DNA of 5,386 bases from Burkholderiaceae bacterium (GCA_031261905.1 JAISIS010000168.1:1-5386); one strand, 5' to 3'. Positions 1 through 5,386 are shown, counted from the first letter of the stretch. The notes: generated by a model not told the origin, from the sequence alone. Made by a program: numbers and translations.

Positions 1-1126
1 TGACGATTACGGTCGGGTCAGCCGCAGCAGTGTTTATAAAATCAATAACCGTCTGAAATGACTGAAATGGATGGTGCAGCAGAATATCCTTTTGTTTCAG
101 GGAGTCAAACAGGGAGTGACCGCTGTAGGCGCCATGCAGAACAGAGGGGGTGTAAGAGGGAAAATATAAGTCGGGCTTTTTGACATGATCAAAAAATTCG
201 CACAGGCGCACCACGTTGACCGGGCCCTGCGCATAATACACATCCTTCTGCTCCAGATGGAATTGCTGCAACAGAAAGTCCGATAGATCTCGCGGACAGT
301 CTGCCGCGACTTCCAGACGGACGGCGTTGCCGTAATTGCGGCTGTTCAAACTGCTTTGCAGCGCTTCCCGCAGATTTTTTACTTCTTCCTCATCCACCCA
401 GAGATCACTGTCTCTTGTGACGCGGAACTGGGAGGAGGCAACAACTTTACGATGCGCAAACAGGGCGGGAATGTGGGCGTAGATAATGGAAGACAGCAGG
501 CAGAAGGACATACCGTCCGGTGACAGATCATCCGGCAAGCGGATAACACGAGGCAACACTCTGGGCGCTTTCAGGATGGCGATATCGCTGCCTCTGCCAA
601 ATGCGTCTTTCCCGGAAAGCGCAATGATGAAATGCAGGCTCTTGTTGGCTACCTGTGGGAAAGGATGTGCCGGATCCAGCACAATAGGTGTCATAACCGG
701 GCGAATGTGCTCGTCAAAAAATGTTTTGACCCATGCCTGTTGCGCCTCGTTCCTGTCATGGCGTCCCAGAAGGTAAATGCCGTTTTTTGCCAGCAATGGC
801 AATACCTCGTGATTCAGGATGTGGTATTGCTTTTCAACCAGGGCGTGACATTCCTTGCTGATCTGGTGCAGCAGTTCATCGATTTCCGAGGCGGTGCGGT
901 TTGCGTTGGATTCGCGCCGCGCGTGCAGGCTGGCGGTGCGGACTTCAAAGAACTCATCCAGGTTACTGCCGGCAATGCATAAATAGCGCAGCCGCTCCAT
1001 TACGGGCAGATTTTTGTTTTCCGCCTGCGCCAGCACACGGGCGTTAAAGGCAAGCAGCGACATATCCCTGTCAAGATAGAGATGCGGATCATAGGTACTC
1101 AGTGATAATTGGCGCGCCGCCTTCAT
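1..1126 (-). CDS. ppk: Polyphosphate kinase 1, N-terminal 375 residues (cut by window edge)
   Basis: PPK1 reversibly transfers the terminal phosphate of ATP to inorganic polyphosphate, usually at the inner membrane face. The reading frame is open from the ATG at 1126 down to base 2 and is truncated by the window, not by mutation. Recognisable PPK1 signatures are an N-domain start LYLDRDMSLLAFNARVL (residues 16-32), SNLDEFFEVR (54-63), and the opening of the first catalytic C domain, SLFDSLKQKDILLHHPF (about 338-354), ending at AAADPTVIV just before the usual IKxTLYR block. Asn55 aligns with E. coli Asn45, an ATP-site residue. The autophosphorylated histidine lies outside the window (family length is about 690 residues). 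The start is fixed by an in-frame TAA at 1151-1153 with no other ATG, GTG or TTG between. The Shine-Dalgarno is weak (GGATGG). One oddity is Leu24, where many homologues have Trp (ELSWLxFN). The identity is firm. Confidence 0.96.
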   Translation of the reverse strand, partial: MKAARQLSLSTYDPHLYLDRDMSLLAFNARVLAQAENKNLPVMERLRYLCIAGSNLDEFFEVRTASLHARRESNANRTASEIDELLHQISKECHALVEKQYHILNHEVLPLLAKNGIYLLGRHDRNEAQQAWVKTFFDEHIRPVMTPIVLDPAHPFPQVANKSLHFIIALSGKDAFGRGSDIAILKAPRVLPRVIRLPDDLSPDGMSFCLLSSIIYAHIPALFAHRKVVASSQFRVTRDSDLWVDEEEVKNLREALQSSLNSRNYGNAVRLEVAADCPRDLSDFLLQQFHLEQKDVYYAQGPVNVVRLCEFFDHVKKPDLYFPSYTPSVLHGAYSGHSLFDSLKQKDILLHHPFQSFQTVIDFINTAAADPTVIV

Positions 1127-1159
1127 AAGCCATCCATTATCAATGCGGTTTTATGAATA

Positions 1160-1188
1160 CTAATACAAAAAATGCCGTGAGGAATCAA
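1160..1188 (-). promoter_or_regulatory. Candidate sigma-70 promoter for ppk
   Basis: On the minus strand a TTGATT box (1188-1183) is followed after 17 bases by TATTAG (1165-1160). Each matches the sigma-70 consensus at 4 of 6 bases. Transcription would start near 1153, leaving a leader of about 27 bases before the ppk ATG at 1126. The region is AT-rich compared with its surroundings. It is a modest match; no pho-box was recognised. If real, ppk is transcribed independently of hsp20. Confidence 0.35.
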
Positions 1189-1255
1189 AAATATTTACCG
1201 GAATGGAAAAGCGCGGAAATTTGGCGCCAGGATACCGGGCGGCCAGTTGATGTGC

Positions 1256-1293
1256 CCCGTAGCACGGCTGCATGGCAACCGTGCTGAAACGGG
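1256..1293 (-). terminator. Strong hairpin just downstream of hsp20, no T-tract
   Basis: The minus strand reads AGCACGGTTGC (1285-1275), a CAT triloop, then GCAGCCGTGCT (1271-1261). This is an 11-pair stem with one T:G wobble. It is extended outside by CCCGT (1293-1289) pairing with ACGGG (1260-1256) across a 3-base TTC bulge, giving 16 pairs. It begins 12 bases after the hsp20 stop. In RNA the wobble makes the minus-strand transcript fold better than the plus-strand one (C-A mismatch), which fits a role at the hsp20 3' end. No T run follows on either strand, so it is not a canonical intrinsic terminator. It may be an RNA-stabilising 3' hairpin, part of a terminator, or a REP-like palindrome. 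Confidence 0.45.
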
Positions 1294-1304
1294 CAATATG
1301 TCAT

Positions 1305-1757
1305 TTATGAAACTGACAGCATTTTTTTCGAGGAGGCTGCTTTCTTTGGCAGGGTCAGCTCCAGTACGCCATTGTTATACCTCGCTTTGGATGTGTTTTC
1401 ATCCACATCCTGCGCAAGGGAAAAGCTGCGGGATTGGCGACCAATGTAGCGTTCGCTACGGATGACTTTCCCTTTCTCTTTTTCCTCGGTTTCCTTCTTG
1501 ATTTCAAACTCAATGGTTACCAGGTTGCCGTCAACGCTAACCTGAATATCTTCTTTGGCGACTCCAGGTGCGTCTGCCTTGACGACATAGGCGTCGTCTG
1601 TTTCGCTGACGTCAATCCGTATTTTGGGTTCCACGATTTCCATGTTGCCTGCCGCAGGCATCAGGCGGAATCCGTTGAAAATTTCATCCAGATTCCGGAA
1701 CGGTTCAAAACGGCTCAATTCGCCGAAAGGCGCAATACGTTTAAGATGGTTTGACAT
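1305..1757 (-). CDS. hsp20: Hsp20/alpha-crystallin family small heat-shock protein
   Basis: A 150-residue ATP-independent holdase chaperone of the cytoplasm that binds unfolding proteins and keeps them refoldable by DnaK and ClpB. The order is typical: a variable N-terminal arm with SRFEPFRNLDEIFNGF (15-30); an alpha-crystallin domain from about residue 45 (IRIDVSETDDAYVVKADAPGV) to 139; the signature NNGVLELTLPKK (128-139) with Ala125 ahead of it; and a short tail ending MLSVS. In the tail, Leu147-Ser-Val149 fits the I-x-I type oligomerisation motif. Length is normal. The ATG at 1757 is supported by a strong Shine-Dalgarno, GGAGGGG, eight bases upstream in a good position, and the stop is TAA at 1307-1305. 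The gene is co-directional with ppk but separated by 178 bases and a hairpin, so it is probably monocistronic. Heat or stress induction is inferred from the family and the upstream signals. Confidence 0.96.
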   Translation of the reverse strand: MSNHLKRIAPFGELSRFEPFRNLDEIFNGFRLMPAAGNMEIVEPKIRIDVSETDDAYVVKADAPGVAKEDIQVSVDGNLVTIEFEIKKETEEKEKGKVIRSERYIGRQSRSFSLAQDVDENTSKARYNNGVLELTLPKKAASSKKMLSVS

Positions 1758-1759
1758 GG

Positions 1760-1815
1760 GTTCCCCTCCATTTAAAACTCGTTAAACAACAATCGACGTT
1801 TACTCAGGAAGAAAC
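1760..1815 (-). promoter_or_regulatory. hsp20 leader with possible Shine-Dalgarno-masking helix (RNA thermometer candidate)
   Basis: In the hsp20 leader the Shine-Dalgarno segment GGAGGGGAAC (1769-1760) can pair with GTTTCTTCC (1815-1807): UCC with GGA, one bulged G, then GUUUCU with GGGAAC, including two G-U wobbles. Between the arms GTAAAC (1803-1798) can pair with GTTTAAC (one bulged A) as an inner hairpin. A wobble-rich, bulged helix hiding the ribosome site is the general design of ROSE and fourU thermometers, which are common before small heat-shock genes. I paired it by hand; no energy was computed and it does not carry the canonical ROSE UYGCU block. Confidence 0.4.
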
Positions 1816-1826
1816 GCTGTGGGAAA

Positions 1827-1855
1827 AATATAGGAACGGTATAAACGATTTCAAG
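1827..1855 (-). promoter_or_regulatory. Candidate hsp20 promoter (sigma-70 with sigma-32-like -35)
   Basis: On the minus strand CTTGAAA (1855-1849) is followed by TATATT (1832-1827). Read as sigma-70, TTGAAA and TATATT each match 5 of 6 consensus bases with 16-base spacing. Read as sigma-32, CTTGAAA is the full consensus -35 core, but the -10 region (CCTATATTT) only partly resembles CCCCATNT. A start near 1820 would give a leader of about 62 bases, which would contain both arms of the proposed masking helix. The -35 lies only 13 bases from the inverted repeat at 1869. Confidence 0.55.
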
Positions 1856-1868
1856 AGATATTTGCACT

Positions 1869-1889
1869 AAAATAACAGGGTCAGAGTCA
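1869..1889 (+). repeat. Left inverted repeat of the RAYT unit
   Basis: Compared with the reverse complement of 2685-2705, 19 of 21 bases match. The outer block AAAATAA is identical, two bases differ (CA here, AG there), and the inner block GGGTCAGAGTCA is identical. Similarity continues inward as TTT here against ATTT at the other end. Sequences with the GGGTCAGAGTC core are, from memory, common next to RAYT-type transposase genes in proteobacteria; a genome-wide search would show whether it is dispersed here. Confidence 0.85.
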
Positions 1890-1911
1890 TTTGCAGGAAA
1901 GCGTAAAACCC

Positions 1912-2607
1912 ATGGCCCGAACCGCCCGGCTGATCTTGCCACATCAACCCCACCATATTCTGCAAAAAGGTCATAACCGTCAGCCTTTTTTCCTGGATGA
2001 CGAAGACTATCTTTTCTTTCTCAAGCAGCTTCGTGAGGCGTCAGTGCAATATAACGCCGCCGTTCACGCATACACATTGATGTCGGTGCGGTTGCATTTG
2101 CTGGTTACGCCCGATGATGCCGCCAGCCTGGCGCGTATGATGCAGCGGGTCGGACGCCATTATGTGCCGTATTTCAACAAGAAATATAATCGTAGCGGCG
2201 CATTGTGGGAAGGGCGTTATCGCACCTCTCCTGTTGCGGCGGATGCCTGCTTTTTGCGTTGCAGTTGTTTTATAGAATGGATACCTGTCTGGCAGGGGCT
2301 GGTTCGCCGCCCGGCAGATTATCGCTGGTCCAGCTATGCGCACCATACCGGCGCAAGACAGGATCCGTTGATACACGATCACCCGTTGTATTGGGGTTTG
2401 GGCAACACGCCTTTTGCGCGTGAAGCGGCATATGACAGGCTGATTGCCGTGCCTTTTTTTTCTGACGAGACGGCACGAATAAGCCGCGCCTTTGAACAGG
2501 GCTGGCCGGTTGGCCCTGCAGAATTTGTGGCCGGGCTGGAAAAACAGGCGGGCCATTTATTTCGTATGGGCATAAAAGGACGCCCACCCAAAAAAACGAC
2601 GATCTGA
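1912..2607 (+). CDS. REP-associated tyrosine transposase-like protein (Y1_Tnp), catalytic motifs altered
   Basis: A 231-residue protein of the HUH/Y1 transposase superfamily, which normally cuts and joins single-stranded DNA through a tyrosine. Family features are MARTARLILPHQPHHILQKG (1-20) followed by HNRQPFF, DDEDYLFFLKQLREA (29-43), RMMQRVGRHYVPYFNKKYNR (75-94), SGALWEGRYRTSPV (95-108), PADYRWSSY (134-142), HPLYWGLG (157-164) and a basic GRPPKK tail (223-228). The two catalytic sites are changed. The usual LMTNHVHLLV reads LMSVRLHLLV, with Arg60 replacing the first HUH histidine and only His62 kept. The usual YIELNPVRAG reads FIEWIPVWQG (120-129), with Phe120 at the nucleophilic tyrosine. 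The frame is otherwise intact. I chose ATG 1912 because MAR is the typical family start and AGGAAA (1895-1900) precedes it; TTG 1891 in frame would add seven residues. It is probably inactive for strand cleavage, either decaying or retained for DNA binding. Confidence 0.9.
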   Translation: MARTARLILPHQPHHILQKGHNRQPFFLDDEDYLFFLKQLREASVQYNAAVHAYTLMSVRLHLLVTPDDAASLARMMQRVGRHYVPYFNKKYNRSGALWEGRYRTSPVAADACFLRCSCFIEWIPVWQGLVRRPADYRWSSYAHHTGARQDPLIHDHPLYWGLGNTPFAREAAYDRLIAVPFFSDETARISRAFEQGWPVGPAEFVAGLEKQAGHLFRMGIKGRPPKKTTI

Positions 2608-2637
2608 CAGGCGTGCAATACATCATCTTTACGAATC

Positions 2638-2704
2638 ACTATGTCCCCTTTATTTGCCGGATGCATGATGCCTGTAAATTAAATTGACTCTGACCCCTTT
2701 ATTT
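2638..2704 (+). repeat. Two 18-base direct repeats at the right end of the RAYT unit
   Basis: ACTATGTCCCCTTTATTT (2638-2655) and ACTCTGACCCCTTTATTT (2687-2704) match at 16 of 18 bases, with starts 49 bases apart. The second copy is part of the right inverted repeat, so the right side of the unit carries two versions of the terminal motif while the left side has one. A tandem end could be a duplicated recognition site or the trace of one unit landing beside an older end. Confidence 0.75.
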
Positions 2705-2705
2705 T
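2685..2705 (-). repeat. Right inverted repeat of the RAYT unit
   Basis: Plus strand begins TGACTCTGACCCC and runs into TTTATTTT; its reverse complement matches the left repeat at 19 of 21 bases, including 12 identical bases of the GGGTCAGAGTCA core. It is followed by the rest of an 8-base T run (2702-2709) and then the gltB upstream region. Confidence 0.85.
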
Positions 2706-2707
2706 TT

Positions 2708-2736
2708 TTGCGGAATGTGGCTTCTGCGCGTAATAT
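2708..2736 (+). promoter_or_regulatory. Weak candidate promoter for gltB
   Basis: TTGCGG (2708-2713) and TAATAT (2731-2736) are spaced by 17 bases. They match the sigma-70 consensus at 3 and 4 of 6 positions. Transcription would start near 2743, giving a leader of about 55 bases. The -35 would overlap the last bases of the T run at the edge of the RAYT unit. The match is poor and the true promoter could need an activator. I recognise no clear NtrC or Lrp site. Confidence 0.25.
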
Positions 2737-2785
2737 CCGCCCTGCCGTTCCAAAAGCGGTGTTAATGAGTGTAATGCAGCCAAAC

Positions 2786-2791
2786 GAGGAG
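2786..2791 (+). promoter_or_regulatory. gltB ribosome binding site
   Basis: GAGGAG lies six bases before the ATG at 2798, a good match in sequence and spacing. It fixes the gltB start over other in-frame possibilities and places the nucleophilic cysteine at residue 16. Confidence 0.8.
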
Positions 2792-2797
2792 TCAAGT

Positions 2798-5386
2798 ATG
2801 CGTCCACAGGGGTTATATCATCCGGCCTATGAGCACGATGCGTGTGGTGTGGGATTTGTTGCACATATAAAAGGCAAGAAGAGCCATACCATTATTGAGC
2901 AGGGACTGATGATCCTGAAAAATCTCACACACCGGGGTGCGGTGGGCGCCGACAAGCTGATGGGCGATGGCGCCGGTATTTTGCTTCAGTTGCCGGATCA
3001 GTATTTTCGGGAGGAGATGGCTCTGCAGGGCGCGACGTTGCCGCCTGAAGGCGAGTATGGCGTCGGGATGATTTTCTTGCCAAAAGAGCGCGGTTCCCGG
3101 CTGGCATGCGAGCGTGAAATAGAGCGCGCGGTACGCTCGGAAGGCCAGGTTGTGCTGGGCTGGCGCGATGTGCCGGTAGATGATGCGATGCCTATGTCAC
3201 CGGTTGTCAGGGAAAAAGAACCGGTTATGCGGCAGATTTTCATTGGCCGGGGTCCTGACGTGATGGTGACGGACGTGCTGGAGCGCAAGCTTTTTGTTAT
3301 TCGCAAAGCCGCAGGCCATGCCATCCAGAGCCTGAATCTCGAACACTGCAAGGAATTTTTCGTGCCGTCAATGTCTGCGCGCACGATTGTGTACAAGGGG
3401 CTGTTGCTGGCGGACCAGGTGCAAACCTATTACAAGGATTTGCAGGATCCGCGCTTCGTGTCGGCACTGGCGATGGTGCATCAGCGTTTCTCTACCAATA
3501 CCTTCCCGGAATGGCCGCTGGCGCATCCTTACCGGCTGGTGGCGCACAATGGCGAGATCAATACCGTCAAGGGTAATTTCAACTGGCTTCGTGCCCGCGA
3601 GGGGATGATGAAATCGGCGGTGCTGGAAGATGACCTGCAAAAGCTGTATCCCATTACCTACGAAGGACAATCCGATACCGCCTGCTTTGACAATGCGCTG
3701 GAATTGCTGGTGATGTCGGGTTATCCGCTGGCGCACGCGGTTATGATGATGATTCCCGAGGCCTGGGAAAACCATAACCTGATGGATGAGCGTCGCCGGG
3801 CCTTTTATGAATACCATGCCGCCATGATGGAACCCTGGGATGGTCCGGCAGCCATTGCGTTTACGGATGGTCGTCAGATAGGTGGTATGCTGGACAGAAA
3901 CGGGTTGCGCCCGGCGCGTTATGCTCTCACGGACGATGATCTGGTGGTGATGGCTTCCGAGGCGGGTGTGCTGCCTATTCCCGAATCACGGATTATAAAA
4001 AAATGGCGTTTGCAACCGGGGCGGATGTTCCTGGTGGATACGGAAGCCGGGCGGATTATTGATGATGAAGAAATCAAGAACATTTACGCCAATGCGCGGC
4101 CCTATCCGGCATGGCTAAAATCGGTCTGCATCAATCTGCACGACCTGAAGGACCGGGTGACGGACATTCCTGTTTCGCCGGTACCGCTTCTGGACAGGCA
4201 GCAGGCTTTCGGTTACACGCGGGAAGACATCAAGGTGATTTTGTCGCCTATGGCGCTTAATGGCGAGGAACCTGTAGGTTCCATGGGTAATGACGCGCCG
4301 CTGGCGGTGTTGTCCGGTCGTCCAAAGCTGCTGGCCCAATATTTCAAGCAATTATTCGCGCAAGTGACCAACCCGCCGATTGACCCGATCAGGGAAGAGA
4401 TGGTGATGTCGCTGATTTCCTATGTCGGTCCCAAGCCCAATCTGCTGGATACCAACAACGTCAATCCGCCCATGCGGCTGGAAGTCAGCCAGCCGGTGCT
4501 GGGTTTTGCGGAAATGGAAGCGATCCATGGCATTGACGCCTATACGAACGGCAAATTCCGCTCCTATGAACTGAATATCTGCTATCCGCTTGCGTGGGGA
4601 CGTGAAGGCATTGAAGCGCATATTGCCTCGCTGTGCTCGGAAGCGGTGGATGCCGTGAAATCCGGGCATAACATCCTGATTGTATCTGACCGCGCGATCA
4701 ATGCAGAAATGGTGGCGGTATCATCGTTGCTGGCCGTTTCCGCCATTCATCAGCACCTGATCACACAAGGCGTCAGGGCACTTACCGGGCTGGTGGTCGA
4801 GACCGGCGCGGCAAGAGAAACCCATCATTTTGCCTTGCTGGCGGGATATGGCGCGGAAGCGGTGCATCCTTATCTGGCGCTGGAAACGCTTGCCAACATC
4901 GCACCTTCCCTTTCTGCTGACATGACGCCGGAGGCGGCGCAGGCCAATTTCGTCAAGGCGATTAACAAAGGCTTGCTGAAAATCATGTCCAAGATGGGAA
5001 TTTCCACTTACCGCTCTTATTGTGGAGCCCAGATATTTGAGGCCATTGGCCTGTCTGGCGCGCTGGTGGACAAATATTTCCGGGGTACGGCTTCCAGCGT
5101 GGAAGGCATGGGCATTTTTGATCTGGCGGAAGAATCACTTCGTCTGCATAGGCTGGCGTTTGGCGACAAACGGAAATATGCCAAAACGCTGGATATTGGC
5201 GGGGAGTACGCTTTCCGTCAACAGGGTGAGGAGCATCTTTTTACGCCGGATGCGATTGCAAGATTGCAGCACGCGACGCGTGCCAACAGCTACAGTACCT
5301 ATAAGGAATTTGCGCAGATCATTAACGACCAGTCGCGCCGCCAGATGACACTGAGAGGGTTGTTTGAATTTAAAATTGATCCTGCC
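2798..5386 (+). CDS. gltB: Glutamate synthase (NADPH) large subunit, N-terminal 863 residues (cut by window edge)
   Basis: GltB with GltD makes two glutamates from glutamine and 2-oxoglutarate, the second half of the GS-GOGAT route of ammonia assimilation in the cytoplasm. The frame is open from 2798 to the last base. The glutaminase (class II amidotransferase) domain has Cys16 in HDACGVGFVAHI, which becomes the N-terminal nucleophile after removal of a 15-residue propeptide. It also has HQRFSTNTFPEWPLAHP (228-244), NGEINT (251-256, oxyanion-hole and substrate region), GQSDT (290-294) and NGLRPARY (368-375). The central domain carries GSMGNDAPLAVLS (494-506), NPPIDPIRE (525-533) and PKPNLLD. 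The start of the FMN-binding synthase domain includes KMGISTYRSYCGAQ (about 732-745) and IINDQS. The rest of the FMN domain, the 3Fe-4S cysteines and the C-terminal helix domain lie outside; full GltB is about 1500 residues. gltD would be expected next. No defect is seen. Confidence 0.97.
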   Translation, partial: MRPQGLYHPAYEHDACGVGFVAHIKGKKSHTIIEQGLMILKNLTHRGAVGADKLMGDGAGILLQLPDQYFREEMALQGATLPPEGEYGVGMIFLPKERGSRLACEREIERAVRSEGQVVLGWRDVPVDDAMPMSPVVREKEPVMRQIFIGRGPDVMVTDVLERKLFVIRKAAGHAIQSLNLEHCKEFFVPSMSARTIVYKGLLLADQVQTYYKDLQDPRFVSALAMVHQRFSTNTFPEWPLAHPYRLVAHNGEINTVKGNFNWLRAREGMMKSAVLEDDLQKLYPITYEGQSDTACFDNALELLVMSGYPLAHAVMMMIPEAWENHNLMDERRRAFYEYHAAMMEPWDGPAAIAFTDGRQIGGMLDRNGLRPARYALTDDDLVVMASEAGVLPIPESRIIKKWRLQPGRMFLVDTEAGRIIDDEEIKNIYANARPYPAWLKSVCINLHDLKDRVTDIPVSPVPLLDRQQAFGYTREDIKVILSPMALNGEEPVGSMGNDAPLAVLSGRPKLLAQYFKQLFAQVTNPPIDPIREEMVMSLISYVGPKPNLLDTNNVNPPMRLEVSQPVLGFAEMEAIHGIDAYTNGKFRSYELNICYPLAWGREGIEAHIASLCSEAVDAVKSGHNILIVSDRAINAEMVAVSSLLAVSAIHQHLITQGVRALTGLVVETGAARETHHFALLAGYGAEAVHPYLALETLANIAPSLSADMTPEAAQANFVKAINKGLLKIMSKMGISTYRSYCGAQIFEAIGLSGALVDKYFRGTASSVEGMGIFDLAEESLRLHRLAFGDKRKYAKTLDIGGEYAFRQQGEEHLFTPDAIARLQHATRANSYSTYKEFAQIINDQSRRQMTLRGLFEFKIDPA

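Larger units (their letters stand above)
1869..2705. mobile_element. Single-gene RAYT/IS200-like unit bounded by inverted repeats
   Basis: An 837-base unit delimited by near-perfect 21-base inverted repeats (1869-1889 and 2685-2705) encloses one Y1_Tnp-family gene. It lies in the divergent intergenic space between hsp20 and gltB and interrupts neither. No target-site duplication is needed or claimed for this family, which moves as single-stranded DNA. There are only 22 bases between the left repeat and the transposase ATG, leaving no room for an internal promoter, so expression would depend on sequence outside the unit. Boundaries are inferred from repeat symmetry. RAYT genes are usually domesticated single-copy genes rather than active insertion sequences, so 'mobile element' should be read as origin rather than proof of movement. 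Confidence 0.7.

Noticed and set aside
486..982. Plus-strand open frames of 96 and 116 codons
   Set aside because: They lie antisense inside ppk, whose protein matches PPK1 throughout; no ribosome site or recognisable domain.
1153..1287. Plus-strand small open frame of 44 codons starting MNTNTKNAV
   Set aside because: No Shine-Dalgarno before the ATG, it overlaps the ppk promoter candidate and the hsp20 3' hairpin, and the product resembles nothing I recognise.
1434..1754. Plus-strand open frame of 106 codons opposite hsp20
   Set aside because: Antisense shadow of the alpha-crystallin gene; composition mirrors that gene and no domain is visible.
1891..1911. TTG at 1891 as start of the transposase
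   Set aside because: It would overlap the sequence just inside the left repeat and add seven residues absent from the usual family N-terminus, while ATG 1912 gives the typical MAR start.
2041..2666. Minus-strand open frames opposite the transposase
   Set aside because: They are antisense shadows, with no start signals and no recognisable protein features.
2685..2709. The 8-base T run after the transposase as an intrinsic terminator
   Set aside because: No local GC-rich hairpin precedes it; the partner of the adjacent repeat lies 800 bases upstream.
2998..4669. Several 78-149 codon minus-strand frames, and a plus-strand one, within gltB
   Set aside because: The gltB frame is continuous and carries all family motifs through this span; the others are shadows.
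1..5386. CRISPR array, tRNA, rRNA, phage or toxin-antitoxin module, or a new multi-gene defence system
   Set aside because: I saw no regularly spaced repeats, no tRNA-like cloverleaf segment and no accessory gene cluster; four of four genes belong to familiar families.

Overview
The window looks like ordinary chromosome from a proteobacterium, most likely a betaproteobacterium. The main reason is the GltB fragment: its N-terminus (HDACGVGFVAHIKGKKSH), long stretches of its amidotransferase domain and its ENDQS-type C-terminal part (IINDQSRRQMTLRGLFEFK) read like the Burkholderiales/Nitrosomonadales glutamate synthases I know. This is recognition from memory, not a search, and I would not name a genus. 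Base composition is close to balanced.

Layout, left to right. (1) Positions 1-1126, minus strand: the first 375 residues of a class 1 polyphosphate kinase (PPK1), cut by the left window edge before its catalytic histidine. (2) Positions 1127-1304: a 178-base gap with a candidate ppk promoter and a strong 16-pair hairpin just after the next gene's stop. (3) Positions 1305-1757, minus strand: a complete Hsp20/alpha-crystallin small heat-shock protein. Its 5' leader has a sigma-70/sigma-32-like promoter and a possible Shine-Dalgarno-masking helix. (4) Positions 1869-2705: an 837-base unit bounded by 21-base inverted repeats (19/21 matches) that carries one gene, a REP-associated/IS200-like tyrosine transposase (Y1_Tnp, RAYT-like). 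The frame is open over 231 codons, but the residues at the HUH motif and the nucleophilic tyrosine are changed. (5) Positions 2798-5386, plus strand: the first 863 residues of gltB, the large subunit of NADPH-type glutamate synthase, cut by the right window edge.

How the parts relate: ppk and hsp20 are co-directional and both fit stress physiology (polyphosphate storage and protein-aggregation control), but the hairpin and the separate promoter argue for separate transcripts. gltB is a nitrogen-assimilation gene transcribed away from them. The transposase unit sits exactly in the divergent space between the hsp20 and gltB promoters and breaks no gene. The most unusual signals are the loss of catalytic residues in an otherwise well-kept transposase, the repeat architecture around it, and the possible RNA thermometer of hsp20. 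I see no evidence for a novel multi-gene system in this window.
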